Positions 34,032 to 44,184 are shown, numbered from the stretch's first letter. The stretch: 64,000 nucleotides of DNA from JAPPHY01 sp965247535 (GCA_965247535.1 OZ252018.1:744001-808000); one strand, 5' to 3'. Notes: generated by a model from the sequence alone, not told the origin. A program made the numbers and translations.

Positions 34032-35240
34032 CTACCGGGGCTGGACAACCAGGCGGCCCAGCTCTATCTCCTCTTCCTGTTCCCCGTCGCCGCTACCATC
34101 GTCACCGTGGCCATGCCCACTTCCGCTTGATGACTCGATCACCACCATCGTGCTGGCCGCGACGACCTCGTCTCCAATCGCATACTCCTGATGGGTGTTG
34201 GCGTTCAGGATGACGCTGATGGTGCGCTCTCCGGGTTCAATGTTGTCCAGGTGAAAGTACGGCCCGTAGAGCCTCGTAATCTTCTCCCCGTCTACGTAGA
34301 TGTGAGCGTGGCCCTCTCCCTCCACGTGGCCTCCGTTGACGTTTTGCGGGGCGAATGTGAACCCGGTGGTCACCAGCTCTATGTTCACGCCCGACACCGC
34401 GTCGGTAGTCGCCACGACTTGCACCGACATCCCCTCGGGCGCGGCGACGGTGGCGCTGAGGTCCGTCGGTGTTCCCTCGCCTGTGCTCGTGACGGATCCG
34501 TGGTGGTCGCCGCCGCCGGACTCCACCATGACGTTCGAGATCGCCTCGACCGCGTCGTGGCCCCTGGCGTACTCCTCATGGGTGTTGGCGTTCAGCGCAA
34601 CGCGTATGACTCGCTCCCCGGGCTCGATGTGGCCCAGGTAGAAGTATGGCCCGTATACCCTGCCGATCTTCTCGCCGTCCACGTAGACATGGGCATGGCC
34701 TTCTCCTTCCACGTGATGACCGTTGGCACTTTGCGGAGCGAAGTCGAAGCCCGTCGTGTCAATCGTCAGGTTCACTCCGGAGACCGCGTCCGGTTGGACC
34801 TCCACGCTCACGGACATTTCCTGCGGAGCCTCAATCGTTGCCGAGTGGTCTGCCGACTCGCCGCCCGTTTCCATGGCGTCATCGGCCATCGCCGGCGCGA
34901 GAACGTGGATGGTTATGGGGAAGCTGCCGGTCGCGTATGCGTCGAATTCCAGCGTTGCAGGCATATCCGGACCAACGTTGCCCTCCAGGTCGTACCCGTG
35001 TAGGTGGTAGTTGACCGGCTCGTCCGATGTCAACTCAATGGTCAGCTTGTCGTCCTGCTTGGCCTCGATGGTGGCGTCTTCCTTGGAGAGGGCGCGTTGT
35101 TCGATCTCCAGGTTGAATGTCAGCTCTTCAGGCTCGCCTCCTCCGCATGCGCCGATGAAGGTAGTGAGAGCCATGGCCGCCGCGAGAACGGCCAGAAGTC
35201 CTTTCGGCCTGCCGAAGAGAGATTTGCATCTTAGTTGCAT
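34032..35240 (-). CDS. Lipoprotein with cupredoxin-like domain and two HAH/YVDG repeats
   Basis: About 402 residues. The signal peptide ends in the lipobox IGAC (near residue 34). The first domain carries ELTSDEPVNYHLHGYDLEG, like the copper-binding end of cupredoxin folds. Two copies of a roughly 110-residue domain follow, each with VEGEGHAHVYVDGEKI or a close variant, then YGPYF, then IEPGE and LNANTH. The tail is His/Gly/Glu-rich. His-rich extracytoplasmic modules suggest metal handling, perhaps copper, but this is inference. ATG at 35240 with AGGA 9 nt upstream; a longer frame upstream lacks a signal peptide. Probably cotranscribed with the membrane protein downstream. Confidence 0.75.
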   Translation of the reverse strand: MQLRCKSLFGRPKGLLAVLAAAMALTTFIGACGGGEPEELTFNLEIEQRALSKEDATIEAKQDDKLTIELTSDEPVNYHLHGYDLEGNVGPDMPATLEFDAYATGSFPITIHVLAPAMADDAMETGGESADHSATIEAPQEMSVSVEVQPDAVSGVNLTIDTTGFDFAPQSANGHHVEGEGHAHVYVDGEKIGRVYGPYFYLGHIEPGERVIRVALNANTHEEYARGHDAVEAISNVMVESGGGDHHGSVTSTGEGTPTDLSATVAAPEGMSVQVVATTDAVSGVNIELVTTGFTFAPQNVNGGHVEGEGHAHIYVDGEKITRLYGPYFHLDNIEPGERTISVILNANTHQEYAIGDEVVAASTMVVIESSSGSGHGHGDDGSGDGEQEEEIELGRLVVQPR

Positions 35241-35633
35241 TGTTGTTGTTCCTGATCTGGATTGAGTTCCCGTCTCGATGGATCTCATTGCGTCTGCTGT
35301 AGCAGGCCGCGCACGGCAACCGTAAGGGCGGAGACTCTCGCCAGTTTGCTCCAAGGCTATCTTCGTGAAGCTGACGCAGAGACATTTATGCATCCCAAGC
35401 CGGTCAACCCTCAGCTACGTCCGCTCAGTTGTCCCCATGTCGCTCCAGAGCCCTTCGCTGCTCGCGCCGTACGACCTGAGGGTTGGAGAAGTGTCGTGCA
35501 CGTCCATGACAGGCCTACGGTTAGCATGTTCCTGGTGAATGCGACGCTGCACTCCCCAGCGGGACTCTTGGCGAATGGTACAACCCTACCCTGCAACAAG
35601 AGGGACTGGATGGAATGCGGGGACTCTATGCAG
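35241..35633. other. Intergenic region, no gene seen
   Basis: About 390 bp between the His-rich membrane protein and the lipoprotein gene. No gene, clear promoter or terminator recognised. Confidence 0.5.
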
Positions 35634-36092
35634 TCAATGAGTGGGAGGTCTCTCCGGCGGAGAGCACTCCGTCTGGGGTCTTCGCGAGTTGAAAGCGATT
35701 GCGGTGGGAAAGCGCGTGAGGAGCAGTGCAGCTACTGCAGCTAGCATGAGAGCGTCCGCTGCAGCGTCGAAGTAGGTGGCAAGCTCGGGAAGGAAGGCTG
35801 GAACCATGACCGCCGACAGGGTGAAGGCTGCAGCGCCGCGAAGGATGGCCGCCCCGTATCCTCTGTCAGCCGCGCTCTCCTCCGAGGACAGCAGGGGCGC
35901 AGTGTGGTGATGCGCGGTGGGGACAAGCTTCTCCAGCAGGTGGTGACGGTGGACGTGGCCCTCTACCGCGTGCCCGCCCGAAACCCACGTGTATCCGGAC
36001 GCAAGCGGCGCGAGGAGGATCACGGCCGCCAGAAACCAGGGCGCGAGCATAGAAGGGGTGAGGGACCTGATGAACGAATGCGCGTTGGCCAT
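35634..36092 (-). CDS. Small His-rich membrane protein
   Basis: 152 residues, unrecognised. Three hydrophobic segments are visible (about residues 15-35, 80-105 and 110-127). The first extracytoplasmic loop is rich in His (GGHAVEGHVHRHHLLEK and TAHHHT), as in metal-handling proteins. The ATG at 36092 has GAGGGAG upstream; the frame is open 15 codons further. It may belong with the lipoprotein and membrane protein downstream on the same strand, but a 390-bp gap separates them. Confidence 0.6.
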   Translation of the reverse strand: MANAHSFIRSLTPSMLAPWFLAAVILLAPLASGYTWVSGGHAVEGHVHRHHLLEKLVPTAHHHTAPLLSSEESAADRGYGAAILRGAAAFTLSAVMVPAFLPELATYFDAAADALMLAAVAALLLTRFPTAIAFNSRRPQTECSPPERPPTH

Positions 36093-36299
36093 TGGACTCC
36101 CTCGTTCAATCATAGCTGTCGCAGTTGCCAATCGCAAGGCTGTGTACGTGACCCGATAGGAGTTTAGAGCTGACGCGCCGGCGAATTGAATAGCAAGCTG
36201 CGAGGGCGCGAAAAGGCTTTCCTTTGGGGAGCGATTCGGCGGCCGTGGGCCAGTGCATTGATACTACAAGTCAACAATATGGCTTGCTTGCAAAGTCCG

Positions 36300-36824
36300 A
36301 TTGTGCACTCTGGCTTGCCCGTTGGTTCATGCCCAGCTACAACATGTGTACCCCGTGCCTTCCTTAGGATGCGGTACACTGTGGCCTCCAATTCCAAGAG
36401 ACCCATGTAGTCTGTGACCCACTAGGCCGGCTGTCGTGGACTCAGCTCCGGAATCTGCCTCACCGCCGACAGCACCTGGCCGACTTCCCGAGAGGTCATT
36501 CTGTTCCATGCGGGCCTGCCCCCTCCCGAATCGTCCTCGAGTCCTCGCCGCTCCCTACTCCTCATCCACCTATAGTAGGTGCTCCGGGGGGCTCCAAGCT
36601 CTCTTAGGATCTTACGCTTGGGTGTGGAGGTGAGGCTACCTAGACGAGTTCCTCACTCCTCTCCCCGGCGCTCATTCCCTGGTACCGTCGTCGACGTGGG
36701 GCGTCGAAGTGGCGGTTTCTTCAGACGATGCCCCTCCAGCGACAGCTCTGCCATCAGCTGCTTCAGCTCTATCTCATCCAGAGGGCTCACTAGACCTCAA
36801 CTCTCTCGGGTCTTTCTGCTTCAT
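36300..36824 (-). pseudogene. Degenerate IS3/IS481-type transposase remnant
   Basis: On the minus strand one frame reads KRKILRELGAPRSTYYRWMR, then RPAWNRMTSREV, then IPELSPRQPA, a TAG stop (36424-36422), then WVTDYMGLLELEATVYRIL. This is the helix-turn-helix and linker part of the integrase-type transposases related to IS3/IS481. Further upstream, KDPRELRS and ELKQLMAELSLEGH resemble the end of the first ORF but are out of frame. The DDE catalytic domain is absent. No intact ends were found, so the element is long dead. Confidence 0.75.
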
Positions 36825-37161
36825 CAGTTGTTCCCTATTCTCTGACAACCTGCAATCCAGAACCCCCATTTTTGGTACAATCAGTGGATAGTGCTCCCCC
36901 GCATTCGGTTCTTGGAAGTTGGGGGGTGCTGTTTCGCCGGGAGATAGCTGAGCCAGTCCCAGTTTTGCAGTTCTAAGTCCCTTCGCGTGGCAACCCAAGA
37001 GTCTTGCAGAGCTGCAGCAGCGTGCCGCATTTCGGTAGCTGAGATTGGCGATTACCTGTTGAGGCACTTGGAAGGACGGCGTTGTCAGTGTGCAGGGGAC
37101 ATTGGGCAGTTCCGGGTAATACGTTGAATGGGCCTCCTCGTACGGTAGGTGTCATCAATAA
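36825..37161. other. Intergenic region before the giant surface-protein gene
   Basis: About 340 bp with no recognisable gene. It may carry left-over IS sequence on one side and the promoter of the large gene on the other; no good promoter pair was found. Confidence 0.45.
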
Positions 37162-40100
37162 GTGAAACTGGTGCTTTCAAAGTCTCACTCGCTGCCCTCT
37201 CTCAGGCCCAGGCCGCTCCATGTGAGCCTGCTTTTTGGCCAATGGAGGCTGCCGACCTTGCTGTCAATTGCGGCACTGGTCATTAGCTTCTTCGTGTTGA
37301 GTCCGGCCGACGCCACACCTGCCCAGAACCACTCCGCTATTCAGGCCATCGGAAACGGCGAGTGGCTACTCTCCCCGCTGCTGATGCCTGCCCTCAACGA
37401 GCGCCCTCCGAGGCCCCAGGTGACGGACCAGACGGCATACGCAGGCGTGAGATTCACGTATCAGGTGCCTGAAGTGATCGACTCGGACGGTGACAACCTC
37501 AACTACGACGCTGTCCAGGGGGCGGCATACAACCCACTGCCTAGCTGGCTCACCTTTGACACGAGCACCCGTACCTTCACTGGCAGGCAACGCCCTGTCC
37601 ACATTGACACCTACACCATCCGCGTTACCGTTTACGACGGCCAGCAGACAAGCTGGGCGGAATTCACGCTGACTGTAGCCGAGAGGCCTTCAAACCTGCC
37701 CCCAATGGCGGCCGTGCTAACGGCGCAAACGGCGACGGAAGACCAGGCGTTCAGCTACGTAGTGCCGGAGTTCAGCGACCCCGACGGCAACACGGTGGCC
37801 TACGCTGCTGCGCTGGGCGACGGCGGTGATCTGCCGGGATGGCTTAGCTTCGATGCGACGAACCGCACGTTGAGCGGCACGCCTCTGGAAGCCGACACGC
37901 CGGCATCGCACACCATACGCATCACTGCGACGGACGATGCCACTCCGCCGCTTTCGTCGTCCACAACCTTCACGCTCACGGTATCAGAGGTGAACGACGC
38001 GCCCGTCCCGGTGACGGACTCGGCCTCGGTGGTGAAGGGAAGAAGCGTGGTCCTGTCCGTTACAACACTGCTCGCCAACGATACCGACCCTGAGGGTAGC
38101 ACACTCAGCATCACGGCCGTGGGCGGCGCAGTCAACGGCACGGTGTCGCTGTCCGAGGACGAGAGCGAGGTGACGTACACGCACGATGGGTCGGAGACGA
38201 CATCGGGCAGCTTCACGTACACGGTGACTGACGGCACGGCCACGGCCACGGGTACCGTCGCGGTTACCGTGACGGAGCCAAACAACGCGCCAGTTGCTGT
38301 CGACGACGAGGCAACGGTTGCAGAGGGCGGTGAGGTCGAGATTGCGGCCGCAACGCTGCTTTCAAACGACACAGATGCCGACGACGACGGTCTCAGTATT
38401 TCGGGAGTGGGCAGCGCGGTAAATGGCACGGTTGCGCTCTCTGAAGACAAGAGCGAGGTGACGTACACCCACGGCGGGTCGGAGACAACGTCCGGTAGTT
38501 TCACTTACACCGTGAGCGACGGCACGGACACGGCCACAGGAACGGTTGCGGTGACAGTGACGCCGGTAAACGACGCACCGACTGGTGCAGATGACACCGC
38601 CACGGTGGCAGAGGGTGGGGAAGTTGAGGTTGCGGTCACAACACTGCTTGCCAACGACAGCGACCCGGAGGGCGATAGCTTCACCTTTACCGGAGTAGGC
38701 AGCGCGGTCAACGGCACGGTCGCGTTGTCCGAGGACAAGAGCAAGGTGACGTACACACACGACGGATCGGAGACGACGTCAGGAAGCTTCACGTACATGG
38801 TGAGCGACGAAACAGCTACTGGGACGGGGACGGTCACGGTAACCGTGACGCCGGTTAACGACGCGCCCGTACCCGTGAGCGACACGGCCACGGTGGCGGA
38901 GGGCGGTGAGGTGGAGTTCGCTGTCACAACATTGCTTGCCAACGACAGCGACCCGGAAAGCGGCACGCTCAGCGTGACGGGCGTGGGCGGCGCGGCCAAC
39001 GGCACGGTGACGCTCTCTGAGGACGAAAGCGAGGTGACGTACGCGCACGACGGGTCGGAGACGACGACTGGCAGCTTCACGTACACAGTGAGCGACGGGA
39101 CGGCCATGGCAACCGGGACGGTGGCTGTGACGGTGACTCCTGTTAACGATCCACCGGGTGCGCTCTCACTAGCAGACCAGACTGCTACGGCAGGGACATC
39201 ATTCAGCTACGAGGTACCGGAGGTGACCGATCCTGACGGGGATGAACTCACGTACGCGGCGTTCCTGGGCACAGGACAGAACCCGTTGCCTGGCTGGCTG
39301 AGCTTCGATGAGGGGACGCGCACGTTCAGTGGCACGCCTCGAACGGCACACGTGGGGGAGTACGAGATTCAGGTAACGGTGAACGACTCGAGTGCGGCGT
39401 CGAAGAAGGCGGAGTTCACGCTGACAGTGGAGTTGCCGCCGAATGAGGCGCCGGAGGCGCCGGAGCTGACATCACAGACTGCGACGGAGGACCAGGCGTT
39501 CAGCTACGAGGTGCCTGAGTTTGACGACCCTGAGGATGACACGATCACATACGCGGCTGCGCTGGACGGTGGCGGGACGCTGCCGGGATGGCTGAGCTTC
39601 GATGCCACGAGCCGGACGTTGAGCGGGACGCCGCTGGAGGCTGACACGCCGGCATCGCACACCATACGCATCACAGCGACGGACGCCGGCAGCCCGTCGC
39701 AGTCGTCATCCGCGATGTTCAGCCTCACCGTGACCGAGGTCAACGACGCGCCCGTCCCAGGAAACGATTCGGCGTCAGTCGCAGAAGGAGGGAGCGTGGA
39801 CGTCTCAGTCACAACATTGCTCGCCAACGACAGCGACCCGGAAGGTAGCACACTCAGCGTCACGGGAGTGGGTGGAGGGGTCAACGGCACGGTCGCGATG
39901 TCTGAAGACAAAAGCGAGGTGACGTACACCCACGACGGGTCGGAGACGACGACGGGGAGCTTCCCGTACACGGTGAGTGACGGGACGGACACGGCCACCG
40001 GGACGGTCACCGTCACGGTGATGCCTGCCAACGACGGCCCAGTGGTTGTCGACGACACGGCCACGGTTGCGGAGGGTGGTGAGGTGGAGATCGCTGTCAC

Positions 40101-43100
40101 AACGCTGCTCGCCAACGACAGCGACCCGGAGGGCAGCACACTCAGCATCACGGCCGTTGGTGGCGCGGTCAACGGCGGTGTGGCGTTGTCCGAGGATAAG
40201 AGCGAGGTGACGTACACGCACGACGGATCAGAGACTGCGACGGGGAGTTTCACGTACACCGTGAGCGACGCTACGGCCACGGGGACTGGGACGGTCACGA
40301 TCAGCGTGACGCCGGTTAACGACGCGCCCGTGCCCGTGAATGACACGGCCACGGTGGCAGAGGGTGGAAGCGTGGACGTAGCGGTTACAGTGCTACTGGC
40401 TAACGACACCGACCCGGAAAGCGGCACGCTCAGCGTGACGGGCGTGGGTGGCGCGGCCAACGGCACGGTGACGCTCTCTGAGGACGAAAGCGAGGTGACG
40501 TACGCGCACGACGGGTCGGAGACGACGACTGGCAGCTTCACGTACACAGTGAGCGACGGGACGGCCATGGCAACCGGGACGGTGGCAGTGACGGTGACGC
40601 CTGTAAACGATCCGCCGGGTGAGCTCTCACTAGCAGACCAGACTGCTACGGCAGGGACATCATTCAGCTACGAGGTACCGGAGGTGGCCGATCCTGACGG
40701 GGATGAACTCACGTACGCGGCGTTCCTGGGCACAGGGCAGAACCCGTTGCCTGGCTGGCTGAGCTTCGATGAGGGGACGCGCACGTTCAGTGGCACGCCT
40801 CGAACGGCACACGTGGGGGAGTACGAGATTCAGGTAACGGTGAACGACTCGAGTGCGGCGGCGAAGAAGGCGGAGTTCAAGCTGACGGTGGAGCTGCCGC
40901 CTAACGGACCTCCGGTGGCGCCTGAGCTGACGGCACAAACGGCGACGGAGGATCGGGCGTTCAGCTACGTGGTCCCTGAGTTTGACGACCCTGAGAATGA
41001 CACGGTGACTTACGCTGCTGCGCTGGACGGTGGCGGGACGCTGCCGGGATGGCTGAGCTTCAACGCGACGAGCCGGAAGTTGAGCGGCACGCCGCTGGAG
41101 GCTGACACGCCGGCCTCGCACACCATCCGCATCACGGCGACGGACGACGGCAGCCCGTCGAAGTCGGCGTCTGGGACGTTTGCCCTTACGGTGGCTGAGG
41201 TGAACGACGCGCCCTCGACGCCATCGCTCACGGACCAGGACGCAGTAGTATCGCGGCCATTCAGGTACACGTTCGCCGCCGTAACCGACCCGGAGGGCGG
41301 CGACGTCACCTACTCGGCATCGCTGGGCGCGAGCGCCGAGCTGCCATCGTGGCTGTCGTTCGACGCCGATGGTCTCACGCTGAGCGGCACGCCGGGGGAG
41401 ATTGACGCCCCGGCTGAGCTTGTTGTCCGCATCACGGCCACCGATGACGCCGACCCCCCCTTGGCGTCTTCGGCCGACTTCACGCTTACGGTGAGCGAGT
41501 CCAACGGCGCGCCGGTCGCCGTTGACGACACGGCAACCGTTGCCGAGGGTCATGCGTTGACGATTCCCAGTCGTGACCTTCTCGGCAATGACTCGGACCC
41601 GGACGGGCAGACGCTGGTGATCACCGGCGTGGGCAATGCGGTCTACGGCACGGTCACCCTTTCGGCGGACGGCGCCTCGGTTACATACCGGCACGCCGGA
41701 TCCGAGAGCGCGTCGGGCAGCTTCACGTACACCGTGAGCGACGGTGTGGAAACGGACACGGCGACCGTCGCAATCACCGTCACGCCCGTCAACGACCCAC
41801 CGCCCGCGCCTTCCGTCGCAGACCAGTCCGCCGTGGAGGACGAGCAGTTCAGCTACCAGTTCGCCGCGGTGACCGATCCGGAGGGCGACGTTGTCACGTA
41901 TTGGTCGGCCCTAGCCGGCGGCGGTTCGCTCCCGCCGTGGCTTGACTTCAACGCCACAACGCGCGCCTTCGGCGGCACGCCCCGCGAAGCCGACACACCG
42001 GCCACTCTCACGATCGTCGTGACCGCCACTGACGATGGCCAGCCGTCGGAGTCGGCGGCGTCCACATTCACGCTCACCGTCAGTGCGGTCAACGACCCGC
42101 CGGACGCGCCGAGTGTTGCCGACCGGACGGCTTTCGTCGGTGTCGCGTTCTCCTACTCAGTGCCGGCGGCTTACGACTCAGACAGCTGGCCGCTGTCGTA
42201 CGCCGCCGCTCAGGGACACGGCGTGAATCCACTGCCCAGGTGGCTGCGATTCGATACCGAGACCAGAACGTTCAGCGGAACGCCGCTTCCGGCAGACGTG
42301 GCAGAACATGAGATTGTGGTCTCGGTATCTGACGACCTGCACACCACGTCGGCCACATTCACTCTGACCGTGGAGGTGGCCCCGAACCGGCCGCCGGTCC
42401 CGCCGCAGATTCCACCGCAAGAGGCGACCGAAGACCTGCTCTTCACTCTTGCCGTGCCGCCGTTTGCCGATCCCGACGAGGACCTGCTCGAATACTCGGC
42501 GGGCATGTCCTCACCGGATGGCACGGTCGCTGGTCTGCCGGCGTGGCTTGCGTTCGATCCGGCAACCCGTGTTCTGTTCGGTACCCCGCTCGAAGGTGAC
42601 ACGCCCAGCGTGCTCACCCTCGTCGTCACTGCCACCGACGACGGCGACCCTCCGGCCTCCGCCGAGGTACGCTTTCTGCTGGGCGTCGCAGAGGTCAACG
42701 ACGCGCCAACGGCCAGCGCAGGTGAGGACCAGACCGTTCCCGCCGCTAGCTTCGTCACCCTGGACGGCTCCGGAAGCCGGGACCCGGAGGGAGATTCGCT
42801 GAGTTACGCCTGGAGTCAGGAAGGAGGACCGAGTGTGGCGATTTCGGGTGCACGCACCGCTGCGCCGACCTTTGTGGCGCCTACACAGCTGCTCCCAGAG
42901 TTGGAGTTCGCGTTCTCCTTAGTCGTGACAGACGCAGAGGGAGCATACTCCGAGCCGGACTCGGTGAGCATTCGCGTCGTCGGTTCGGCGAGCCAGGCGG
43001 AGCCTGTCGTGCCCGTGATTTCGATCGAGGCCGAGGTCGCATCGGTGGTGGAGGGGCAGGTGGCCAGTTTCCGGATCGAGGCCGCGCCTTCGCCTGACAG

Positions 43101-44100
43101 GCCCATCGCAATCGTCATGGACGTAGCGGGTGGAGACGCCTACGGTGTCGCCGACGGTCAGCGGGACGTGTTCATCCTGCCGGGGGATACCTCGTCTATA
43201 CTCGTGCTGCACACTGTGGACGACGACAGGGATGAGCCGCACGGCCGTATCGAAGCCGTCATTCGCGACCAACCTCTGTACAGCCTTGGCGCGAAGTCGA
43301 CCGCGCACGTCATCGTCAGCGACAACGACCTCGCTTCCAGCCAGCTCGACTTGGAGATTACACCGGAGCCAACGGTACCCTCTTTGCCTACCGCCACGCT
43401 CACTCCTGAGCCAACATTGCCCCCTTTGCCTACCGCCGCGCTCACTCCTGAGCCAACCTCACCCCCATTGCCTGCCGCCGCGCCTACTCCTGAGCCAACC
43501 TCACTTCCATCGCCTACCGCCGCGCCTACTCCTGAGCCAACATTGCCGCCATCGCCTACCGCCGCGCTCACTCCTGAGCCAACATTGCCCCCATCGCCTA
43601 CCGCCGCGCCTACTCCTGAGCCAACCTCACCTCCATCGCCTACCGCCGCGCTCACTCCTGAGCCAACGTCGCCCCCGCCGCCTACCGCCACGCGCACCCC
43701 TGAGCCTACGCAGGCAACATCCTGGCAGTCGGACCACCTACCGTCAACGTCGCTCCCGCCGTCTACCGCCACTCACGCCGCCATGCCAACGACTCCTCAT
43801 CTTTCACTGTCCTGGACTCCGGCGCCTGGGCCGGCTACCCTTCAACCGGCGGGAGACCCTCAGCCGACCGCATCCGCGTGGCCAACTGCCACGGCGCCTT
43901 CAGCACCGGCGCTCTCGCTACAACCTCCGTCTGTTCCCACGCCAACCGTGGAATTCGAAGAGCCGCCGGCCACGGCTGCCTCGGTGCCTGTGGATGACGA
44001 TCAGGGGGCCGGTCGGATGGGGTGGATTGTGACCATCGCACTTGCAGGCGTCACAGCCGCGACCGGGGGGACTGTGTTTCTGCAGGGGGCCAGGCGGTAG
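37162..44100 (+). CDS. Giant modular cell-surface protein (cadherin-like/He_PIG repeats)
   Basis: 2312 residues. An N-terminal hydrophobic segment (about 30-48) serves as signal. By eye there are about ten He_PIG/CADG modules (typical core LPGWLSFDATSRTLSGTP) and eight VCBS-type cadherin-like modules (core LLANDSDPEGSTLSITAVGG, then GSFTYTVSDGT), then one PKD-like and one Calx-beta-like module. Residues from about 2067 form a Pro/Thr stalk with eight 14-residue repeats. The end is a membrane segment (WIVTIALAGVTAATGGTVFL) and the basic tail QGARR, so the protein is probably held in the membrane with its repeats outside. Acidic DxDxD-like loops suggest calcium binding. A role in adhesion or matrix formation is inference. 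GTG start at 37162. Confidence 0.88.
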   Translation: MKLVLSKSHSLPSLRPRPLHVSLLFGQWRLPTLLSIAALVISFFVLSPADATPAQNHSAIQAIGNGEWLLSPLLMPALNERPPRPQVTDQTAYAGVRFTYQVPEVIDSDGDNLNYDAVQGAAYNPLPSWLTFDTSTRTFTGRQRPVHIDTYTIRVTVYDGQQTSWAEFTLTVAERPSNLPPMAAVLTAQTATEDQAFSYVVPEFSDPDGNTVAYAAALGDGGDLPGWLSFDATNRTLSGTPLEADTPASHTIRITATDDATPPLSSSTTFTLTVSEVNDAPVPVTDSASVVKGRSVVLSVTTLLANDTDPEGSTLSITAVGGAVNGTVSLSEDESEVTYTHDGSETTSGSFTYTVTDGTATATGTVAVTVTEPNNAPVAVDDEATVAEGGEVEIAAATLLSNDTDADDDGLSISGVGSAVNGTVALSEDKSEVTYTHGGSETTSGSFTYTVSDGTDTATGTVAVTVTPVNDAPTGADDTATVAEGGEVEVAVTTLLANDSDPEGDSFTFTGVGSAVNGTVALSEDKSKVTYTHDGSETTSGSFTYMVSDETATGTGTVTVTVTPVNDAPVPVSDTATVAEGGEVEFAVTTLLANDSDPESGTLSVTGVGGAANGTVTLSEDESEVTYAHDGSETTTGSFTYTVSDGTAMATGTVAVTVTPVNDPPGALSLADQTATAGTSFSYEVPEVTDPDGDELTYAAFLGTGQNPLPGWLSFDEGTRTFSGTPRTAHVGEYEIQVTVNDSSAASKKAEFTLTVELPPNEAPEAPELTSQTATEDQAFSYEVPEFDDPEDDTITYAAALDGGGTLPGWLSFDATSRTLSGTPLEADTPASHTIRITATDAGSPSQSSSAMFSLTVTEVNDAPVPGNDSASVAEGGSVDVSVTTLLANDSDPEGSTLSVTGVGGGVNGTVAMSEDKSEVTYTHDGSETTTGSFPYTVSDGTDTATGTVTVTVMPANDGPVVVDDTATVAEGGEVEIAVTTLLANDSDPEGSTLSITAVGGAVNGGVALSEDKSEVTYTHDGSETATGSFTYTVSDATATGTGTVTISVTPVNDAPVPVNDTATVAEGGSVDVAVTVLLANDTDPESGTLSVTGVGGAANGTVTLSEDESEVTYAHDGSETTTGSFTYTVSDGTAMATGTVAVTVTPVNDPPGELSLADQTATAGTSFSYEVPEVADPDGDELTYAAFLGTGQNPLPGWLSFDEGTRTFSGTPRTAHVGEYEIQVTVNDSSAAAKKAEFKLTVELPPNGPPVAPELTAQTATEDRAFSYVVPEFDDPENDTVTYAAALDGGGTLPGWLSFNATSRKLSGTPLEADTPASHTIRITATDDGSPSKSASGTFALTVAEVNDAPSTPSLTDQDAVVSRPFRYTFAAVTDPEGGDVTYSASLGASAELPSWLSFDADGLTLSGTPGEIDAPAELVVRITATDDADPPLASSADFTLTVSESNGAPVAVDDTATVAEGHALTIPSRDLLGNDSDPDGQTLVITGVGNAVYGTVTLSADGASVTYRHAGSESASGSFTYTVSDGVETDTATVAITVTPVNDPPPAPSVADQSAVEDEQFSYQFAAVTDPEGDVVTYWSALAGGGSLPPWLDFNATTRAFGGTPREADTPATLTIVVTATDDGQPSESAASTFTLTVSAVNDPPDAPSVADRTAFVGVAFSYSVPAAYDSDSWPLSYAAAQGHGVNPLPRWLRFDTETRTFSGTPLPADVAEHEIVVSVSDDLHTTSATFTLTVEVAPNRPPVPPQIPPQEATEDLLFTLAVPPFADPDEDLLEYSAGMSSPDGTVAGLPAWLAFDPATRVLFGTPLEGDTPSVLTLVVTATDDGDPPASAEVRFLLGVAEVNDAPTASAGEDQTVPAASFVTLDGSGSRDPEGDSLSYAWSQEGGPSVAISGARTAAPTFVAPTQLLPELEFAFSLVVTDAEGAYSEPDSVSIRVVGSASQAEPVVPVISIEAEVASVVEGQVASFRIEAAPSPDRPIAIVMDVAGGDAYGVADGQRDVFILPGDTSSILVLHTVDDDRDEPHGRIEAVIRDQPLYSLGAKSTAHVIVSDNDLASSQLDLEITPEPTVPSLPTATLTPEPTLPPLPTAALTPEPTSPPLPAAAPTPEPTSLPSPTAAPTPEPTLPPSPTAALTPEPTLPPSPTAAPTPEPTSPPSPTAALTPEPTSPPPPTATRTPEPTQATSWQSDHLPSTSLPPSTATHAAMPTTPHLSLSWTPAPGPATLQPAGDPQPTASAWPTATAPSAPALSLQPPSVPTPTVEFEEPPATAASVPVDDDQGAGRMGWIVTIALAGVTAATGGTVFLQGARR
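38950..39440 (+). repeat. Intragenic duplication, first copy
   Basis: This 490-bp segment and the one at 40411-40901 are almost identical at the DNA level, including third codon positions. They are offset by 1461 bp (487 codons). They encode the end of one cadherin-like module and the following He_PIG module. Other modules in the gene are much more diverged. Confidence 0.85.
40411..40901 (+). repeat. Intragenic duplication, second copy
   Basis: Second copy of the 490-bp segment at 38950. The few differences seen include a GTG/GAG change after NDPPG and V/A changes. Because the match extends to silent sites, it must be recent or kept alike by gene conversion. Confidence 0.85.
43360..43708 (+). 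repeat. 42-bp tandem repeats coding a TPEPT stalk
   Basis: Eight direct copies of a 42-bp unit plus a partial ninth code for TPEPT-x-PP-x-PTAA-x. They form a rigid Pro/Thr stalk between the folded modules and the membrane anchor. Copy number is likely to vary between strains. Confidence 0.85.
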
Positions 44101-44178
44101 GGAACAGGGGGCACTAGAACTCAGGTACAGGAAATGGAGAGCAGATGGCCGGAGAAACCAGCTCTCGATTATTTGTGC

Positions 44179-44184
44179 TATAAT
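44179..44184 (+). promoter_or_regulatory. Possible -10 box of the methylase gene
   Basis: TATAAT, about 50 nt before the ATG at 44235. No good -35 is found at the expected distance, so this is tentative. Confidence 0.35.

Noticed and set aside
39504..41694. Long minus-strand frames of 344-354 codons opposite the giant surface gene
   Set aside because: They mirror its repeats; the repeated look comes from the plus-strand modules.
43360..43708. Possible CRISPR array
   Set aside because: The 42-bp repeats are directly joined without spacers and are in frame, coding a TPEPT stalk.
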